A stretch of DNA of 38,922 nucleotides from a virus, in the IMG/VR virus record IMGVR_UViG_3300032092_000089, positions 1 through 38,922 of that record; one strand, 5' to 3'. The number at the start of each line of letters is the position of its first letter. Within the stretch, counting starts at the first letter, position 1. Positions 6,494-14,750 of the stretch are shown here, piece after piece. A program made the translations under genes and the position numbers. Under the pieces are notes generated by a model, which saw nothing but the letters and a program-made list of their open reading frames with translations, searched no databases and was not told the DNA's origin.

Positions 6494-9400
6494 ATGGCTC
6501 TTGTCCTCGCTGATCGCGTTAGGGATACCACTGCTACAACTGGTACGGGTACGGTAACGCTCAGCGGGACCGCGCCAACCGGGTATCAGAACTTTTCGGT
6601 AATCGGTAACGGTAACACGACGTACTACACGATTAATGGCGACACCCAGTGGGAAGTCGGCATCGGTACCTACACGTCTTCCGGTACGACCCTATCGCGT
6701 AATACGGTGTTAGCATCGAGCAATGGTGGTTCGCTTGTAGATTTTGCTGCGGGCACCAAGGACGTATTCGTCACTTACCCATCCGAAAAGGCTGTCACGG
6801 AAGACTATGGTAATGCGCTAGCCGCAACCACTGCGGCTAACCTAGCTGGCGGTGCAGCGGGTTCTATACCTTACCAGACTGCGGCTAACACCACAGCGAT
6901 GCTTGCAACGGGCACGGGCGTCCTGATTGGCGGCACAACTCCGTCATACACGGCGTCTCCGTCGCTCACGCAGGTTACTGTGGCTGCGGACCCAACTGCG
7001 AACCTACAAGTTGCGACCAAGCAGTATGTCGATGGTCTCGTCGCGTCAGGTATCACCTACCACGAGCCGGTCAAATATGAAGTCCCGAACAGCACGGGTA
7101 ACCTCAACGCTACATATAATCAGCCCGGTGGGGCGGGTGTTGGCGTTGGCGCAACCCTGACAAACGCAGGCACGCTAGCTGCCTTTGCGCCTGATGGCCC
7201 GACGGCGCAGATTGGCGACCGTATCTTGGTCTATAACCAGACCAGTGCGTTCCAGAATGGTATCTACACCGTCACGACGGTCGGCAGTGGCTCTGTGGCT
7301 TGGGTACTGACCCGTGCAACTGACGCTGATACCTACGGACTAAAAGACACTGAAGCTCTCGGTAACGGGGACTCGTTCTTCGTCTCGAGCGGCGACACGG
7401 GCGCTGGCGAGACCTATGTCTGCAATACCGCAGGCACAATCGTATTTGGCTCGACGGCAATCACCTTCGTTCAGGTCTCGGACGCTACGCTCTACACGGC
7501 AGGCAACGGCCTTCAGCTTACCAGCGGTACGGTATTTAGCCTTATTGCTCCGGTCACCACAGTTAATGGCGGCACGGGGCTGACGAGCTTCACATCTGGC
7601 GGTGCAGTCTATGCGACGTCTTCCAGTGCGCTAACCACAGGCACGCTACCTGCAACGGCAGGCGGTACGGGCAACAGCAGCTTCGTAGCAGGTGACCTGC
7701 TATATGCGACCTCATCTACGGCAATCGGCAGGCTGGCTGATGTAGCCACTGGCAACGCACTTATCTCAGGCGGCGTTGGCGCTGACCCTTCCTACGGCAA
7801 AATCGGTCTAACCACGCACATCAGCGGCACTCTGGCTGTCGGTAACGGTGGTACTGGTGCAACCACACTAACGGGCTATCTCGTCGGCAACGGCACCTCT
7901 GCGTTTACGGCTACGGCGACAATCCCGACCAGCGCCTTGTCGGGCACAATCAGCCTCACCACGCAGGTCAGTGGCACCCTTGGTGCAGGTAATGGCGGTA
8001 CTGGGATAAGCAGCTACACCGTTGGCGACATTCTCTACGCCTCTGCGACTACGACGCTAAGCTCTCTGGCTGATGTAGCTACAGGCAATGCGCTCATCTC
8101 TGGCGGTGTCAGCAACCCTCCATCATGGGGCAAGATCGGTCTCACAACGCATGTCAGCGGCACGCTGCCTGTCAGCAACGGTGGTAGCGGTGCGACCACA
8201 CTGACTGGTTACCTCAAGGGCAACGGCACTTCGGCTTTCACTGCGTCGGCTACGATACCAAGTGGTGATATCACTGGCGCGGCCCTGACCAAGGCAGACG
8301 ACACTAACGTCACCTTGACGCTGGGCGGAAGCCCATCGACTGCGCTTCTTGCGGCAACATCCATCACTGCTGGCTGGTCAGGCCAGCTTGCTGTCTCACG
8401 CGGAGGCACGGGTAACTCTACCTTGGCCTCCGGCTATCTCCTCAAGGGTAACGGCGTCTCGCCCACCAGCGCGTCGGTTATATACGACGACGGTACGAAC
8501 GTCGGGATTGGTAACGCGGCCATACCCTATGTCACAAGTGGGCGCACAGTACTTAATGTCAACGGCACTAGCTCGGCTTTGATTAGTGTGCAGAGCGCGG
8601 GCACAAACCGTGGTTATTTCTACGGGGACGGCGCAATAGTTGCCCTCGAAGCTGAAAGCCCCTGCACCTTGAAGCTCAACGCCATCGGTGCGCAACCTAT
8701 GACGTTCTTCACCAGCAACACAGAACGTCTAACCATCAACAGCAGCGGCAACGTCACGGCCAACGTCGATTTCCGTGCGCCTATCTTCTACGATAGCGCA
8801 AACACGAGCTATTATCTCGATCCTACTGGTTCGACCTCATTAAACACCGCTGGCAATCTTATCACATCAGGTAATCTAACGTTGAGTAACGGCGCGAACC
8901 GCTATGTGCGTATCGGCTCTGCGACTAACTATTCCTACGACTTGCAGACAACCGGCGATGATTTCCAGATTATTGAAGCTGGTGTAACGCCGCGCCTGAC
9001 TATTAAGTACCCAAGTGGGAATGTTGGGATTGGCACTACTTCACCACTGGCAAAGTTACATACAGTTGCGTCAACGCCGACAGGGATTGGCGCGCTCCCT
9101 TCTGGTGTAACCGGCATTCTTGATAGCTCTGGCAACAACTACCTCCTGTTCCGTCACACAGCGGATAACGCCACTTATTCTGGCATCGCTTTCCAAGACA
9201 ACAACATGGGTGGCTATGTTGTTTTTGGTAACTACGGCGCAAACCCTAGCGACCAACTTGCCATCGCGGGCTACAACGGTGGCATTCTGCAATACGGAAC
9301 GTCTGACACCATAAATCCCGCCCTTCGGACCACTGTCGCCTCGTGGAACAGCACTGGCCTCCAAATCAATAACGGGGACATGCGCGCCCCGATATACTAC

Positions 9401-11416
9401 GATAGCAACAACACTGCTTATTACGTCGATCCGAATAGCACATCAAGGATTGTACGTTTAGTTCTTGATAACGGCGATAACTTGTCGTGGGGTGGTGTCT
9501 ACGGGGCAGGCATACCGACCATTGCTGCTTCAACCAGTAATGGTTTATACTTTTACCCAACGGGTTCGACCGCTGGCAATACGTTCACGATGTTCAGTTC
9601 CTATGCAATCGCTACTGGTTCTATGCGTGCGCCTATCTTCTACGACAGCGACAACACCGCGTTCTTCGTAGACCCGAACAGCACCTCAGTGCTTTCCGTA
9701 GTTCGTGCAGCGACAATTCAACATTCATCTGGTAACAGGGCTATTACACTTAACGGCTCTACGTGGACGGAGTTCTGCGACCCGAACGGGGTAACCAAGC
9801 TGTGGCTTGGTCAGAGCGGCGACCCAAACAACTACTACAACGCTAATATCCACTACTTCCGGAACAACGGTAGCGGCACGACAATGACGATTGATAGTGC
9901 GGGAACCGTTATTGCCACAGCCGATATGCGTGCCCCCATCTTCTACGATAGCGGCAACACTGGCTATTACGTTGACCCAGCCAGTACATCAAATCTGAAC
10001 GTGCTGCAATTGCAGGGGTCAATAACTACAATCAATGGCTTCAGCCCTGCCAACTCCGCAATCCGCCTAACTCCTAACCTTCACCTGAATGCGACCGCTG
10101 GAAACGCTATCATTCTTAACTGGGACAACGGGACGACATCGGGCTTGACGTTCCGTATCGGCAACGGTGCTGGCAGCGACGTATTTACTACGTATGCCAA
10201 CGGGGCCGTGTACGCCTCAATCATATACGATATTAGCAACAGCGCATACTACGTTGACCCCGCCAGCACGACGGCCCTAAATGGCCTTACGGTTGGAGGT
10301 TACTTCGTCCTACGGTCTCCCGGCACAATCAACGGGAACATCGACAGCGACTACGGCGAAGGCTTCGTCACCTTCGATCCGGTGCCAGCAGGCACGCCGC
10401 CGATTTCCAGCCCTAACATCCGCACCATCAACGTCGGTAATAACTTCTCGCGGCGCACCCAGCTTGCCTATACCTACGACACTGACCGTGCTTGGTTCCG
10501 GCGTAGGAACGATGGCGGCTGGGGAGGCTGGTACGAGTTTGCTGTGTTCGGCAACCCTGCGAGTGCAGGGGCGCTATATGGCACCATCTATTATGACGGT
10601 AACAACACTGCGTATTACCTTGATCCGGGGTCAACCGGCATCAGCGGGATGATTAATGGTGAGATGCGGTTTGGCGGGGGCGGTAACAGTTCGGTTATCA
10701 CAACGGACGGGGATTTCTATTCTCGGCGTAAAAGCGCCACAACCACGGGCGTCTATTACTTTGCCGATGGAGGCACTAAGTATCTTTTCTGGGATGGGGG
10801 CCGGTATTTATTTGGTAGCGCTGGGCCAGTTGATAGCGACAGTAGCTTCCGTGCACCAATCTTCTACGACCTTAACGACACCTCTTATTACATGAACCTA
10901 AACGGCTACTCCCAAATCAACGGGAATGGTAGCGTCAATGGCTCTGCTGGTGTTGGGATGAGTATATTTTCGACTGGCGGTAACGGTGCCATCATGTCGT
11001 TCCATCGCAGCGGTTTATATGCCGTCAACATAGGACTTGATAGCGACAACGTAATTCGTATTGGTGGTTGGTCTGCTGCGGCTAACCGCTTGCAGATGGA
11101 TATGTCTGGCAACCTGACGATGGCTGGTAACGTCACGGCTTACTCGGATGCTCGCCTCAAGAAGGACGTTGAGACCATCGGTGACGCGCTTGGCCTTGTG
11201 CGTAAGATGCGCGGCGTCACATACACTCGGATAGACACAGACAAAGCTGGCGTCGGCGTCATTGCGCAAGAGATGCTTGAGGTTATGCCGCAGGCGGTCC
11301 AGCAAGGTATTGGCGACGACGACACGCTCTCTGTTGCCTATGGTAACCTTGTTGGTGTATTAATAGAAGCAATCAAGGAACTCGAAGCCCGCGTGGCCGA
11401 ACTGGAAGGAAAGTAA
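6494..11416 (+). CDS. Large tail fibre/spike with C-terminal S74 intramolecular chaperone
   Basis: This 1640-residue protein is probably a trimeric receptor-binding fibre. The N-terminal region (about 1-120) is beta-rich and likely anchors to the tail. Residues about 350-620 carry NGGTG-type repeats, including two copies of a 111-residue unit. From residue 760 on there are seven degenerate copies of a motif near MRAPIFYDSxNTxYYVDPxST, at about 760, 963, 1044, 1145, 1241, 1363 and 1452, spaced by variable segments. The last 90 residues are an S74 (endosialidase-type) chaperone: YSDARLKKDV at 1550-1559, GVIAQE and a final helix. In this family the chaperone helps trimer folding and cuts itself off just before the conserved Ser, here Ser1551. 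The receptor cannot be inferred. Confidence 0.92.
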   Translation: MALVLADRVRDTTATTGTGTVTLSGTAPTGYQNFSVIGNGNTTYYTINGDTQWEVGIGTYTSSGTTLSRNTVLASSNGGSLVDFAAGTKDVFVTYPSEKAVTEDYGNALAATTAANLAGGAAGSIPYQTAANTTAMLATGTGVLIGGTTPSYTASPSLTQVTVAADPTANLQVATKQYVDGLVASGITYHEPVKYEVPNSTGNLNATYNQPGGAGVGVGATLTNAGTLAAFAPDGPTAQIGDRILVYNQTSAFQNGIYTVTTVGSGSVAWVLTRATDADTYGLKDTEALGNGDSFFVSSGDTGAGETYVCNTAGTIVFGSTAITFVQVSDATLYTAGNGLQLTSGTVFSLIAPVTTVNGGTGLTSFTSGGAVYATSSSALTTGTLPATAGGTGNSSFVAGDLLYATSSTAIGRLADVATGNALISGGVGADPSYGKIGLTTHISGTLAVGNGGTGATTLTGYLVGNGTSAFTATATIPTSALSGTISLTTQVSGTLGAGNGGTGISSYTVGDILYASATTTLSSLADVATGNALISGGVSNPPSWGKIGLTTHVSGTLPVSNGGSGATTLTGYLKGNGTSAFTASATIPSGDITGAALTKADDTNVTLTLGGSPSTALLAATSITAGWSGQLAVSRGGTGNSTLASGYLLKGNGVSPTSASVIYDDGTNVGIGNAAIPYVTSGRTVLNVNGTSSALISVQSAGTNRGYFYGDGAIVALEAESPCTLKLNAIGAQPMTFFTSNTERLTINSSGNVTANVDFRAPIFYDSANTSYYLDPTGSTSLNTAGNLITSGNLTLSNGANRYVRIGSATNYSYDLQTTGDDFQIIEAGVTPRLTIKYPSGNVGIGTTSPLAKLHTVASTPTGIGALPSGVTGILDSSGNNYLLFRHTADNATYSGIAFQDNNMGGYVVFGNYGANPSDQLAIAGYNGGILQYGTSDTINPALRTTVASWNSTGLQINNGDMRAPIYYDSNNTAYYVDPNSTSRIVRLVLDNGDNLSWGGVYGAGIPTIAASTSNGLYFYPTGSTAGNTFTMFSSYAIATGSMRAPIFYDSDNTAFFVDPNSTSVLSVVRAATIQHSSGNRAITLNGSTWTEFCDPNGVTKLWLGQSGDPNNYYNANIHYFRNNGSGTTMTIDSAGTVIATADMRAPIFYDSGNTGYYVDPASTSNLNVLQLQGSITTINGFSPANSAIRLTPNLHLNATAGNAIILNWDNGTTSGLTFRIGNGAGSDVFTTYANGAVYASIIYDISNSAYYVDPASTTALNGLTVGGYFVLRSPGTINGNIDSDYGEGFVTFDPVPAGTPPISSPNIRTINVGNNFSRRTQLAYTYDTDRAWFRRRNDGGWGGWYEFAVFGNPASAGALYGTIYYDGNNTAYYLDPGSTGISGMINGEMRFGGGGNSSVITTDGDFYSRRKSATTTGVYYFADGGTKYLFWDGGRYLFGSAGPVDSDSSFRAPIFYDLNDTSYYMNLNGYSQINGNGSVNGSAGVGMSIFSTGGNGAIMSFHRSGLYAVNIGLDSDNVIRIGGWSAAANRLQMDMSGNLTMAGNVTAYSDARLKKDVETIGDALGLVRKMRGVTYTRIDTDKAGVGVIAQEMLEVMPQAVQQGIGDDDTLSVAYGNLVGVLIEAIKELEARVAELEGK
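7688..8265 (+). repeat. Tandem 333-nt duplication within the tail fibre gene
   Basis: The segment starting at 7688 and the one starting at 8021 are 333 bases apart and encode near-copies. The copies share LADVATGNALISGGV, KIGLTTH-SGTL and NGG-GATTLTGYL--GNGTSAFTA in the same order. The second copy is cut short near 8265. This is an in-frame internal duplication of a fibre-shaft unit. Confidence 0.8.
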
Positions 11417-11417
11417 T

Positions 11418-11798
11418 ATGGCACTTACGTACACTTGGGCGATCACGTCCCTCAAGAAAACCACGGATGTCGCACTCGACATCGACAACGTCGTCGTGCA
11501 ATCCACATGGACCTGCACCGGCACGGACGAAGATGGCGACAGCGGCACGTTCAACGGCGCTACGCCTTTCCCGCTTTCCAGCGTAGACCCCGCTACGTTC
11601 ATTCCTTATGAAGATTTGACCGAGGCTGACGTCCTTGGTTGGATACAAGCCGTTGTCGTGGGCGGCTATAAAGACCACGTTGATGCCCAAATCAACAAGC
11701 AGATTGCCCTAGAGAAAGACCCTGTAGTGGACGTTCCTGAAGGCGATTTCCCGTGGGACCCACCTGCGCCAACACCACCAACACCCCCTGTTACCTAA
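11418..11798 (+). CDS. Conserved phage protein (DUF7936-like), tail-fibre adjacent
   Basis: This 126-residue protein starts one base after the fibre stop. The sequence (LTYTWAITSLKKTTD, then VVQSTWTCTGTDEDGDSGTFNGATPF and FIPYEDLTEADVLGWIQAVV) matches a small family I know from environmental phages, possibly DUF7936; the number is from memory. A short Pro-rich tail (PPAPTPPTPPVT) ends it. The first half looks beta-rich, and the second half has a helix ending in a Gln/Lys-rich stretch (AQINKQIALEKDP). Position suggests a virion or tail-associated role. No enzyme motif is visible. Confidence 0.65.
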   Translation: MALTYTWAITSLKKTTDVALDIDNVVVQSTWTCTGTDEDGDSGTFNGATPFPLSSVDPATFIPYEDLTEADVLGWIQAVVVGGYKDHVDAQINKQIALEKDPVVDVPEGDFPWDPPAPTPPTPPVT

Positions 11799-11810
11799 AG
11801 GAAAAACCTA

Positions 11811-12002
11811 ATGAACCCTGAACTCGATAAGTATGACGTCAGCACCCAGACCCCACCAGAAGTCAAGCTGACCCTCAACGTCCAAGAGGTTAACACGGTC
11901 ATCGCGGCGCTGGCTGAACTGCCACATCGCGTGTCGGACGGCCTCATTCGTAAGGTCTTTACGCAGGCCAACGAACAGATACCGCAACAACAGGTGAACT
12001 AA
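11811..12002 (+). CDS. Small protein between fibre and lysis genes
   Basis: This 63-residue acidic protein (starting MNPELDKYDV) has a polar start followed by one amphipathic helix region (KLTLNVQEVNTVIAALAEL, then RVSDGLIRKVFTQANEQI). The ribosome binding site is AAAGGAAAAA at 11798-11807. It has no membrane segment. Its stop overlaps the lipoprotein start (TAATG). Function is unknown. It could be a tail-fibre assembly helper or a lysis accessory protein. Confidence 0.55.
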   Translation: MNPELDKYDVSTQTPPEVKLTLNVQEVNTVIAALAELPHRVSDGLIRKVFTQANEQIPQQQVN

Positions 12003-12190
12003 TGGGGCGCTTCGCATCCCTTATCGTGGCTTCGCTGCTGCTTTTGGGGTGCGAAGACCGCTATCGGTACGACTGCCAAGACCCTGAAAACTGGCAGGAG
12101 GAAATCTGCAAGAAGCCTAAGTGTGTAGCTATGGGCTACTGCACCGAGTGGTTGATAGATACAGGTGAAGAAGATGAAACCGAGAAGTGA
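12002..12190 (+). CDS. Small lipoprotein (outer-membrane spanin candidate)
   Basis: This 62-residue protein has an N-terminal lipoprotein signal: a basic residue, a hydrophobic run, and the lipobox LLGC with Cys17 as the predicted lipidated residue. The mature part is about 45 residues and rich in Cys, Asp and Glu (CQDPENWQEEICKKPKC--MGYC), so it may be disulfide-bonded in the periplasm. Its place directly before two small membrane proteins and the endolysin is where Rz1-type outer-membrane spanins occur, although it is not Pro-rich like Rz1. The role is inference. The last 17 bases overlap the next gene. Confidence 0.65.
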   Translation: MGRFASLIVASLLLLGCEDRYRYDCQDPENWQEEICKKPKCVAMGYCTEWLIDTGEEDETEK

Positions 12191-12452
12191 ATGGACGCCG
12201 GAGGAATTGCTGCGGTTCATCGTCGGTATCGTGCTTTCGCTGACGCTGACGTTTATTGTGGCTACTGTGCTATACTCACTGGTGTTTGTATCGCAGCCGA
12301 TGGAGGGGCAGTCCCCGAATGACGCAGAGTTTTTTAAGCTGATTAACCCTATTGCGACATTCATCGTGGGGGCATTGGCAGGACTTATGGCAGGGCAGGG
12401 CAGCGGCGCTATGCAAAAGAAGAAGGATGAAGATGATGAGCTTCCTGAATAG
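12174..12452 (+). CDS. Two-helix membrane protein, holin candidate
   Basis: From ATG 12174 this protein has 92 residues; an in-frame GTG at 12165 is possible but lacks a ribosome binding site, whereas AGGTG at 12163-12167 serves the ATG. Two membrane segments are clear: LLRFIVGIVLSLTLTFIVAT and then, after a GQSPNDAEFF loop, LINPIATFIVGALAGLMAGQ. The C-terminus is short and charged (QKKKDEDDELPE). Two helices with a charged tail, next to an endolysin, fit a class II holin. The next gene encodes a protein of similar build, so which one acts as the holin is open. Confidence 0.65.
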   Translation: MKPRSEWTPEELLRFIVGIVLSLTLTFIVATVLYSLVFVSQPMEGQSPNDAEFFKLINPIATFIVGALAGLMAGQGSGAMQKKKDEDDELPE

Positions 12453-12924
12453 TTTTGAAAGTAAGGCAGAGGGTACGAATGATACCATCGAGTTTGTTAT
12501 TCGCGTGGCTATTGTCACGCTGTCTGCGGTTATTCTCGTGGTCGTACTGGCGCTCGTTGTCGGTATGTTTGTGCCTAATGACGTAGTGGATAGCACTGCC
12601 GTCCTCGATATGATTAATCCTGCGTTCCAGACGATCATTGGTGCGTTTGTCGGTCTGCTTGGCGGTTTGAGCCTCAACGCTAATGCACGGGATAAAGAGC
12701 CTGAGCCAGAAATGCCACTCGAACTGGACATGCCTGCGCCAGAACCAGAAGCACCCAAGCCATACGACGATCCGCAGGGCACAGTCTTTATCGACGAACC
12801 TGAAGAGGACGACGACGATATGGAGCCTTGGGAGAAGTATCGCAACGACCTGCGCTATGACGCTAATGGCGACGGCGTGGTTGATGAAAACGACTTCCCA
12901 GATTGGCGGAGTGCTGGCAAATGA
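12433..12924 (+). CDS. Membrane protein with EF-hand-like C-terminus (lysis cassette)
   Basis: From ATG 12433 this protein has 163 residues, with AGGA at 12424-12427 as ribosome binding site; longer in-frame starts overlap the previous gene. A long hydrophobic helix (VIRVAIVTLSAVILVVVLAL) is followed by a second (FQTIIGAFVGLLGGLSL), matching the two-helix plan of the preceding protein; both have an INPxxxxIxGAxxG segment, which suggests duplication. An acidic Pro-rich linker follows, then YDANGDGVVDENDFPDW, an EF-hand-like calcium loop with Asp/Asn at the ligand positions. Calcium binding is inferred. It may be a second holin or an antiholin. Confidence 0.7.
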   Translation: MMSFLNSFESKAEGTNDTIEFVIRVAIVTLSAVILVVVLALVVGMFVPNDVVDSTAVLDMINPAFQTIIGAFVGLLGGLSLNANARDKEPEPEMPLELDMPAPEPEAPKPYDDPQGTVFIDEPEEDDDDMEPWEKYRNDLRYDANGDGVVDENDFPDWRSAGK

Positions 12925-13535
12925 GCATGATAGAACTTCAGAAGAAGATTGGCGTAACGGCTGACGGGGCTTTTGGCCCCGGCACGCTGAAAGCTGCTGC
13001 ATCCTACTTCAAACTAAACAAGAACCGCGCTGCCCACTTTTTCGCTCAGTGCGCGCATGAGTCGGGCAACTTCAAGGCGTTCAGCGAGAACCTGAACTAC
13101 AGTGCTAAGGGGCTGCGAACAACCTTCGGCAAATATTTCCAGACTGAAGGCATCGCTAAAAATTATGAGCGTCAGCCTCAGCGCATTGCCAACCGTGCTT
13201 ACGCCAATCGTATGGGCAATGGTGATGAAGCGTCAGGCGAGGGTTTTCTGTACAAAGGCCGAGGCCCCCTCCAATTGACGGGCAAGAATAATTACCGCGC
13301 ATTCGGCAAATACATCGGACGCGAACAGGAGGTGTTGGACAATCCAGACCTTGTGGCTACCGAATTGGGCTTTGAAAGCGCCCTGTGGTTCTTTGATGCA
13401 AACAAGCTTTGGTCGATCTGCGACCAAGGCATCAACGACGCTGCGATCCTTGCACTGACAAAGCGGATCAATGGCGGAACCCACGGTCTCGATGACCGTA
13501 AACTGAAGACCAAGAAGTACGCTGCTTGGTTGTAA
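12921..13535 (+). CDS. Endolysin, GH19 chitinase-like muramidase
   Basis: The protein has 204 residues from ATG 12921, which overlaps the previous stop (ATGA); an upstream in-frame start at 12903 lacks support. The N-terminus (about 6-32, LQKKIGVTADGAFGPGTLKAA) resembles a short peptidoglycan-binding repeat. The catalytic domain is GH19-type: AHESG with Glu47 as likely proton donor, Glu56 in SENLNYS as second acid, RGPLQLTGKNNY, and WFFDANKLW with RINGG near the end. Family enzymes cut the glycan backbone of peptidoglycan. No signal peptide is present, so export needs the holin candidates encoded upstream. Confidence in the fold is high. Confidence 0.93.
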   Translation: MSMIELQKKIGVTADGAFGPGTLKAAASYFKLNKNRAAHFFAQCAHESGNFKAFSENLNYSAKGLRTTFGKYFQTEGIAKNYERQPQRIANRAYANRMGNGDEASGEGFLYKGRGPLQLTGKNNYRAFGKYIGREQEVLDNPDLVATELGFESALWFFDANKLWSICDQGINDAAILALTKRINGGTHGLDDRKLKTKKYAAWL

Positions 13536-13546
13536 GGAGAAGAATG

Positions 13547-13729
13547 ATGGATTTAAAAAGCACACTGAAGAAGGAAGTCGAGAAGGCACTCCTTAAGAAA
13601 GCCGCAGATAAAATTCTGCCTATGGATGAAGCGCCAAAGCCCAAGTTGAGCAAGAAAGCCAAACTCGCCGCACTTCTTGGTGCAATCGCTGCTGTCGCCG
13701 CTGCCGGTGCACAGTATCTTGGTGGCTAA
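13547..13729 (+). CDS. Small basic helical protein with hydrophobic C-terminus
   Basis: This 60-residue protein starts at ATG 13547 (ATG 13544 is also possible), seven bases after AGGAG at 13535-13539. The first 45 residues are lysine-rich and helical (STLKKEVEKALLKKAADKI, later KPKLSKKAKLAA). The last 17 form a hydrophobic stretch (LLGAIAAVAAAGAQYLGG) that could insert in a membrane. Placement after the endolysin suggests a lysis helper, such as a small pore or spanin-like protein, but no family is recognised. Confidence 0.6.
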   Translation: MDLKSTLKKEVEKALLKKAADKILPMDEAPKPKLSKKAKLAALLGAIAAVAAAGAQYLGG

Positions 13730-13778
13730 TAACCTACCAATAACAAGCAACCCATAACGAAAGGAGGGAGGCAGAATT

Positions 13779-14741
13779 ATGTTCGGTTTCTCTCCTTTTG
13801 CGGCTTCCGCCTTTGCGGACCTCCTCGAAACTAACCGGGCCAACCAGAATGTAACTGGCGTTGAAGCCACGTGCTCTCTTGGTTCCGTTGCGGTCGCAGC
13901 CGCAGTTAATATCTCTGTCACTGGCGTTGAAGCCGTAGGAGACATCGGGCACGTTGATGCTCGGTCGATTGTTAGCATCTACGTAACAGGTGTTGAAGCT
14001 CTTGGCGAAGTCGGCACTGTTGCCGTATCTGCCGCTGCATCCACTGTTCTAACCGGTGTCGAAGCCCTTGGTGAAACCGGCACAGCTAACGCTACAGGCA
14101 CAGCCAATGTAATTACCACAGGCGTAGAAGCCTCAGGTGCAATCGGGACGGTGGCTACCAGCGCAGGCGCTGCGGTCTTCCTAACAGGCGTCGAAGCCCT
14201 TGGCGAAACTGGCACCGTCAATGTCGCAGCCTCCGGAAGCGTGGTTGTCACTGGCATTGAAGCTCTTGGCGAAACAGGCACGGTAAACGTCGCAGGTGCA
14301 GCCAATGTAATCCCCACAGGCGTAGAAGCCTTAGGTGCAGTCGGTACGGTCGAAACTTCGGGTAAAGCTGTTGTTTCCGTCACTGGCGTCAGCGCCACCG
14401 TTGATCTTGGCAGCGTCGTTGTCCGCATCCCAAAAGTCGTGCCTGTCACAGGCGTAGAGGCTTCTGGTGCTATTGGTACTGCTACTGTTGTAGGTGGTTC
14501 CAAAGTTTATCTTGTTGGTGTACAAGGGGTCGGTAGGGTTACCACTCCGCTGGTCTGGGGCGTTATTAACGACAACCAAGACGCGAACTGGCAGCCTATT
14601 GATGATGCGCAAACTGGTAGCTGGGCGGCGATAAATGACACTCAAACACCAAGCTGGCAGACGATTGATGATTCCCAAGCTGGGGATTGGGTACAAGTGG
14701 TAGACGGCAACACCGTTGTTTGGGTACAGATACCGACGTAA
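13779..14741 (+). CDS. Repeat-built virion protein (22-residue VTGVEALGETGTV repeats)
   Basis: This 320-residue protein has the strong ribosome binding site AAAGGAGGGAGG upstream. After a 24-residue start (MFGFSPFAASAFADLLE) there are ten 22-residue repeats at residues 25-244, each opening (V/L/P/T)TG(V/I)EA and containing GxxGTV. An eleventh is degenerate. The end has five 11-residue units of the form I-(N/D)-D-x-Q-x-x-x-W (INDNQDANWQP, IDDAQTGSWAA and so on). Such repeats suggest an elongated beta structure, probably a fibre or baseplate element. Both repeat types recur in phage proteins annotated only as structural. Confidence 0.75.
   Translation: MFGFSPFAASAFADLLETNRANQNVTGVEATCSLGSVAVAAAVNISVTGVEAVGDIGHVDARSIVSIYVTGVEALGEVGTVAVSAAASTVLTGVEALGETGTANATGTANVITTGVEASGAIGTVATSAGAAVFLTGVEALGETGTVNVAASGSVVVTGIEALGETGTVNVAGAANVIPTGVEALGAVGTVETSGKAVVSVTGVSATVDLGSVVVRIPKVVPVTGVEASGAIGTATVVGGSKVYLVGVQGVGRVTTPLVWGVINDNQDANWQPIDDAQTGSWAAINDTQTPSWQTIDDSQAGDWVQVVDGNTVVWVQIPT
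13851..14510 (+). repeat. Ten tandem 66-nt coding repeats
   Basis: Ten in-frame 66-base units encode the 22-residue repeats. Units 4, 6 and 7 are the most alike (all contain ALGETGT), which suggests recent unit duplication. Units 1 and 9 are the most diverged. Confidence 0.85.
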
Positions 14742-14750
14742 GGAACGAAG

